DNA from: Gigaspora margarita
Taxonomy: Eukaryota; Glomeromycota; Glomeromycetes; Diversisporales; Gigasporaceae
Assembly (NCBI GenBank): GCA_009809945.1
Contig: WTPW01000153.1
Location: 393,203 to 457,202, forward strand
Reading direction: 5' to 3'
Length of the DNA: 64,000 nucleotides
Under the pieces are notes generated by a model that worked only from the letters and a program-made list of their open reading frames with translations, was not told where the DNA came from and ran no database searches. Made by a program: the position numbers and the translations under genes. Every line of letters begins with the position of its first letter. Position 1 is the first letter of the stretch. Shown here in pieces: positions 60,230 to 64,000 of the stretch.

Positions 60230-61620
60230 TTACTTTTCTTATAGGGTGCTATTTCACTAGCATGTTGAATGTGTTAAGGTCGAGTTAGTTTATATCAGAA
60301 TTAATGTATTTCTATTATGAGTTACTGTAAATATTCCCAGTACAAAACTAACTCGTTATCCAGCGGTATAGAGTAGTTAAGATGTATTGAGCTTGTGTCA
60401 GAATTNTCGTAATTTCTCCTCTGGGTTAATGTAAAAAATTCTGTCACTAAATTTACTTGCTAATGCAGTACAGTGTTTAAAGTTGAGTTAGTTTATGTAT
60501 AACCCAGTAAAAGAAAGAAATGCTGAATTAATAACTTTTTATACAAAAACTTAAATCAATTAAAGCTTTGATTACCTGATTTATTGAACAATCAATTGTC
60601 CTTGATCACGTGATGATCATTACAATTGCATTAGAGCCTTTCAACCCTTGTAAGGCGAGATCAACCAGATTCTGTTTTTACATTACCCACTCTCATAGCA
60701 AAAAAAAAATTAGATAAATATATATAGGGCACAGGATTTTTCAGAAAATTTTTATACAGAATCCATTGGTCTCGCCTAACTAGAATAAAGAAGAATTATA
60801 TAAATACAGAAATAGAGTGAAATTTGAACCAACAGAAGAACTATTCACAAGAAATCTCAGAGATACTTATCTTCAGAGATGGCATGTACCTATGTTCAAT
60901 TGGTTTCAATATTTTTTGGACATCCATTTTCAATTGAACATATGTCAAAAAAAATTGAAACCAATTGGACATGCCATCCTAGCTTATCTCGAGATTCAGA
61001 CCAAATCAACCATGCCCCTTTTTGCCTACCAATTCAAGGTTCAAGAGTCTTGCATGATTAAAAGGCATTGATTTGATTAGATAGTTGTATTGTTAGTGGT
61101 TTTTAGTCGTATACCCAATACTCACCACTCTCAAAATGTGCAACATGTAATTATGGATAAGCCATTGTAGTTTATATTGGCAATGATGAAAAGGTGAATT
61201 AGTATGTATTAGAATTTTTACAATTTCTATCATGAGTTACTATAAAAAATTCTTTACTTGATATATAATACGTTTTAAAGTTGAGTTTGCAACAAAATTA
61301 TTGTGGCATGTTGTTTAAGAAAGGGCTTTCCTCTGACAACTGAACGGAAAACATCACTAATGGCTAGCTACAGTGTGAAAGGAAAGTTCAGAANTGCTAC
61401 AAAAAATATTTGGCACATAAAAAAATATTGTACTTCTTCAAATCTTGGTTTCTACCTCTTTCTCTTCTGTTCTGCTTCTATCAAGAATTACTGTAAAAAA
61501 TTCTTATTCAAAACTTGCTCGTTATTCTAATAATCATATTATGTGGTTGGGTTAAGTTAGTTCGCGTTGAAATTTTTATAGCTTCAATCATAATTTAATG
61601 TTATAAACCTTGTATGTGAC
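60230..61620 (+). repeat. Dispersed degenerate repeat of about 150 bp
   Basis: A consensus with AAGTTGAGTTAGTTTAT, CAGAATTTTTAYAATTTCT and GAGTTACTGTAAAAAATTC recurs near 60280-60350, 60395-60490, 61195-61285 and 61480-61600. Two undetermined bases lie at about 60406 and 61395. 60817-61071 can be read as an 84-codon ORF but overlaps an imperfect palindrome (60878-60985) and is not called. Confidence 0.5.
60653..60777. mobile_element. Short inverted-repeat element
   Basis: AGGCGAGATCAACCAGATTC (60653-60672) mirrors GAATCCATTGGTCTCGCCT (about 60759-60777). 125 bp, no ORF, MITE-sized. Confidence 0.6.
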
Positions 61621-62224
61621 TCAATAACGTAGTTATAAATATTGTCCGTATCTTCAATCTAATTTCAAAGAAAAAAGTGCGCATGATGAATGGAAGTCGA
61701 TCTTTTAAATCTTGAAAATGCAAAGTGTGCATAACAAATGAAAGGCGTTTTTTCAAAAAAAAAAAAAAATAGTAATTCGTGATAGATCAATTGCAAATTA
61801 TGATGAATCTTTTATGATATTAACATGCCAATGATCATATATAATTACAAATTCAAAAGATCATCATAATTGTTAATATTTTAAATTTTCTCATGATCTG
61901 ATTATGGTTTTTGAATATAGCAAATCAAAAACGGCAAAGTAGCAAAAATATTTTATCAGTATCAATAACTGATAACAATTGAAAGCCATCAACATCGATA
62001 ATATAACTCCCTTATTGGACTTAAACAGTTTCATGTATTGTAATTATTTCACACATGAATAATTAACAATACTAAACAGGCATAATTGCAAAAAAAATAT
62101 CCCATACTATTAGTCAATTAATGTCATTTTTGTAATAAGATCATATTTACACACAATTACGAATATATTTCTCACACCATTGTTTAATATACATTACACA
62201 TGCACGTGTTGTCATCCTGTGCTG

Positions 62225-62735
62225 TCAGAATCACCATAGCTCTGGGAAAATGAAAACCATTCAAAAATCAGCATAGTGAACATCAAACGGAACACATTTC
62301 ATGTTACACATTCATGTAATCGTACAGGTAAAAAAATCAATGAGACTGTCTACCAGCATAGCGTTCACATGATTCATCTCTCTTATCAGCACAGCAAAGT
62401 TGACATGATTAATTGTCATCAATTGCTGTGCCGATATGAATCAGAAGGATATTTTTCTTACGATTATTATTTTCACATAGTCATATGTATGCATGTACGT
62501 ACGAACAGTACATAAGAAGCAATTCATCAGCAGTTATATCATAATAATGTAATGGTATAGTGGTGTAATTTGTAAAAGTATTAACTCTTTCTAAAAATGA
62601 ATAAATGAAAATCATTATTCCTACCAAAAAAGGATTTTTCAAAAATCAGCATAGTGAACATCAAAAAAGTTGAACGGATCCATCCCTCTCACATTTCATG
62701 TTACACCTTCATGTGATCGTACTGGTATATTAGTA
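62225..62735 (+). repeat. Direct repeat of about 100 bp, two copies
   Basis: CAAAAATCAGCATAGTGAAC, then CACATTTCATGTTACAC and TTCATGTRATCGTAC..GGTA, occur at about 62263-62332 and 62640-62728. The second copy has about 20 extra bases in the middle. Both are preceded by AATGAAAAYCATT. The intervening 300 bp shows no gene. Confidence 0.7.
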
Positions 62736-62949
62736 ATAATTACAATATATAATGCAATAATATTAATAATTACATAAAATTAAAAATTTTTATTTTATTA
62801 ATAAGAAAAAAATTTTTTATATAATATTCACTATGCTACTCATGGCAAAACTAGCCATAATATTACTATATAACTTTATCTTTGTTCTCATATTGACTAA
62901 ATTTATGAAACATATGCCAGTTCCAAGATTTTGCTTTTCCTGACAAAGC

Positions 62950-63890
62950 AAACCTACAAAAGAAAAAGCTATTAGCAACAAGAACAAATGAAAAAAAACA
63001 AAAAAAAAGAAAAAAAAACTAAAATACTTATTTATAGTCCTTTCAGTTCAAGATTATTCTGTTCTCATTCATACATGCCCCACACTCAGATCTCTATTTA
63101 CGACTCCATTTATGTTTTTCAATGATCTATGAGAGTAAGTAAATAAGAGCAAAAGAACAAAAGAAAAGAAAAATAAGTAAACACAAAATCAAGAAAACAA
63201 AAAACTGGTATACTTATACTAGTTCTATTTTTCACACACTTAGATTTCTGTTCACAACATTTATATTCCCTAGTGACCTACAAGAGAAAGAAGTAAAGTA
63301 AAAAAACAAGAGAAAAGAAAAACAAGTAAACACGAAAACAAGAAAACAAGAAACTAGTATACTTATCTTATACCAGTTTTATTTTTTCTACAATTAGATT
63401 TCTATTTATGATTCCATTTATGTTTTTCAGTGACCTATAAGAGAAAGAAAGTAAAGTAAAAGAATAAAAGAAAAGAAAAACAAGTAAACACAAAAGCAAT
63501 AAAACAAGAAACTTGTATACTTATCTTATACTAGTTTTATTTTTTCCACACTTAGATCTCTGTTCACAATATTTACGTTCTCTAACGATCTATGAGAGAA
63601 GAAAGTAAGAGCAAAAGAATGAAAGAAAAGAAAAACAAGTAAACACGAAAACAAAAAACAAGAAACTGGTATACTTATACTAGTTCTATTTTTCTTGCAC
63701 TTAGATTTCTGTTTACAACATTTATATTCCCTGGTGATCTACAAGAGAAAGAAAGTAAAAGTAAAAAAGTGAAAAAAAGAAAACAAGTAAACACGAAAAC
63801 AAGAAAACAAGAAACTGGTATACTTATCTTATACCAGTTTTATTTTTTCTGCATTCAGATTTCTATTTATAACTCCATTTACTGTATATT
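62950..63890 (+). repeat. Satellite-like tandem array, 149-158 bp period
   Basis: The anchor ACTGGTATACTTAT (with variants) recurs at 63204, 63353, 63511, 63665 and 63814: spacings of 149, 158, 154 and 149 bp. Each unit has a CTTAGATTTCTGTTCACAAC-like segment, a TTTATRTTYYCYAGTGAYCT segment and a purine-only AAAGAAAAACAAGTAAACAC segment. Units come in two kinds (TATACTAGTTC versus CTTATACCAGTTTT). At least five full units, with a degenerate one at the left. Confidence 0.85.
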
Positions 63891-64000
63891 CAAGAAAATA
63901 AGCAACACTCTAAAATAAGCAACCTCTCTGGTTTTTTTCAAAAATCTCAAAAAAACTATTAGAAGTTGCTACATATAAAAGTTAAAATTTTTTAAGTAAA
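63891..64000. other. Possible start of another MITE B copy
   Basis: AAGTTGCTACATATAAAAGT at about 63964 resembles the MITE B terminus. The window ends before the other arm could be seen. TAAGCAACACTCTAAAATAAGC precedes it. Confidence 0.3.

Noticed and set aside
60817..61071. 84-codon ORF
   Set aside because: It lies across an imperfect palindrome; the apparent frame is the hairpin read through, with no recognisable motif.

Overview
The window is a repeat-rich, strongly AT-biased eukaryotic nuclear segment. Three things point to a fungus of the Glomeromycotina (arbuscular mycorrhizal) type: a spliced gene with short GT-AG introns for a dual-kinase hybrid histidine kinase, a long Sel1-repeat plus kinase protein, and a GATA-like/RING-like multidomain protein of a kind I associate with Rhizophagus. 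This placement is inference from gene content; the species cannot be fixed by eye.

Only one gene looks intact: a 20-exon, 1,484-residue hybrid histidine kinase on the minus strand (19384 down to 12977). All intron phases close and the summed exons are divisible by three. A second host-type gene (25770-29118, plus strand) encodes 21 Sel1 repeats followed by a kinase domain, but carries one in-frame TGA and one frameshift. It is either a very young pseudogene or is affected by sequence errors.

The rest is mostly mobile DNA. 2.9-8.8 kb holds two related 2.1-2.2 kb foldback elements with GAGRTGGGC ends and 8-10 bp target duplications. Each is filled by a tandem array of about 320-bp units made of two alternating palindromes. 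One of them sits inside an older inverted repeat carrying telomere-like TTAGGG runs. 10.07-10.84 kb is a foldback element with an unusually GC-rich core. 22.3-25.1 kb has three small palindromic MITEs. 31.3-32.9 kb is a hAT-like element (8-bp target duplication) with a tRNA-derived SINE nested inside it (perfect 13-bp duplication); a second SINE-like retroposon lies at 56.8-57.3 kb with a perfect 19-bp duplication.

33.8-43.8 kb is a complete but decayed Ty3/gypsy-type LTR retrotransposon. It has two LTRs, gag, protease, zinc knuckles, an unusual zinc-ribbon plus coiled-coil module, RT, RNase H, integrase with a GPF module, and an extra ORF before the 3' LTR. Its internal stops fall mainly on Trp positions, mostly as TGA. 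44.4-49.9 kb is a candidate undescribed DNA transposon: arms of more than 500 bp in inverted orientation enclose a broken minus-strand gene for a GATA-like zinc finger / possible RNase-H-like / RING-like protein. 51-64 kb is a mosaic of MITEs (one with TTAA duplications, one with its empty site visible at a paralogous locus), more foldback DNA and a 149-158 bp satellite array near the right end.
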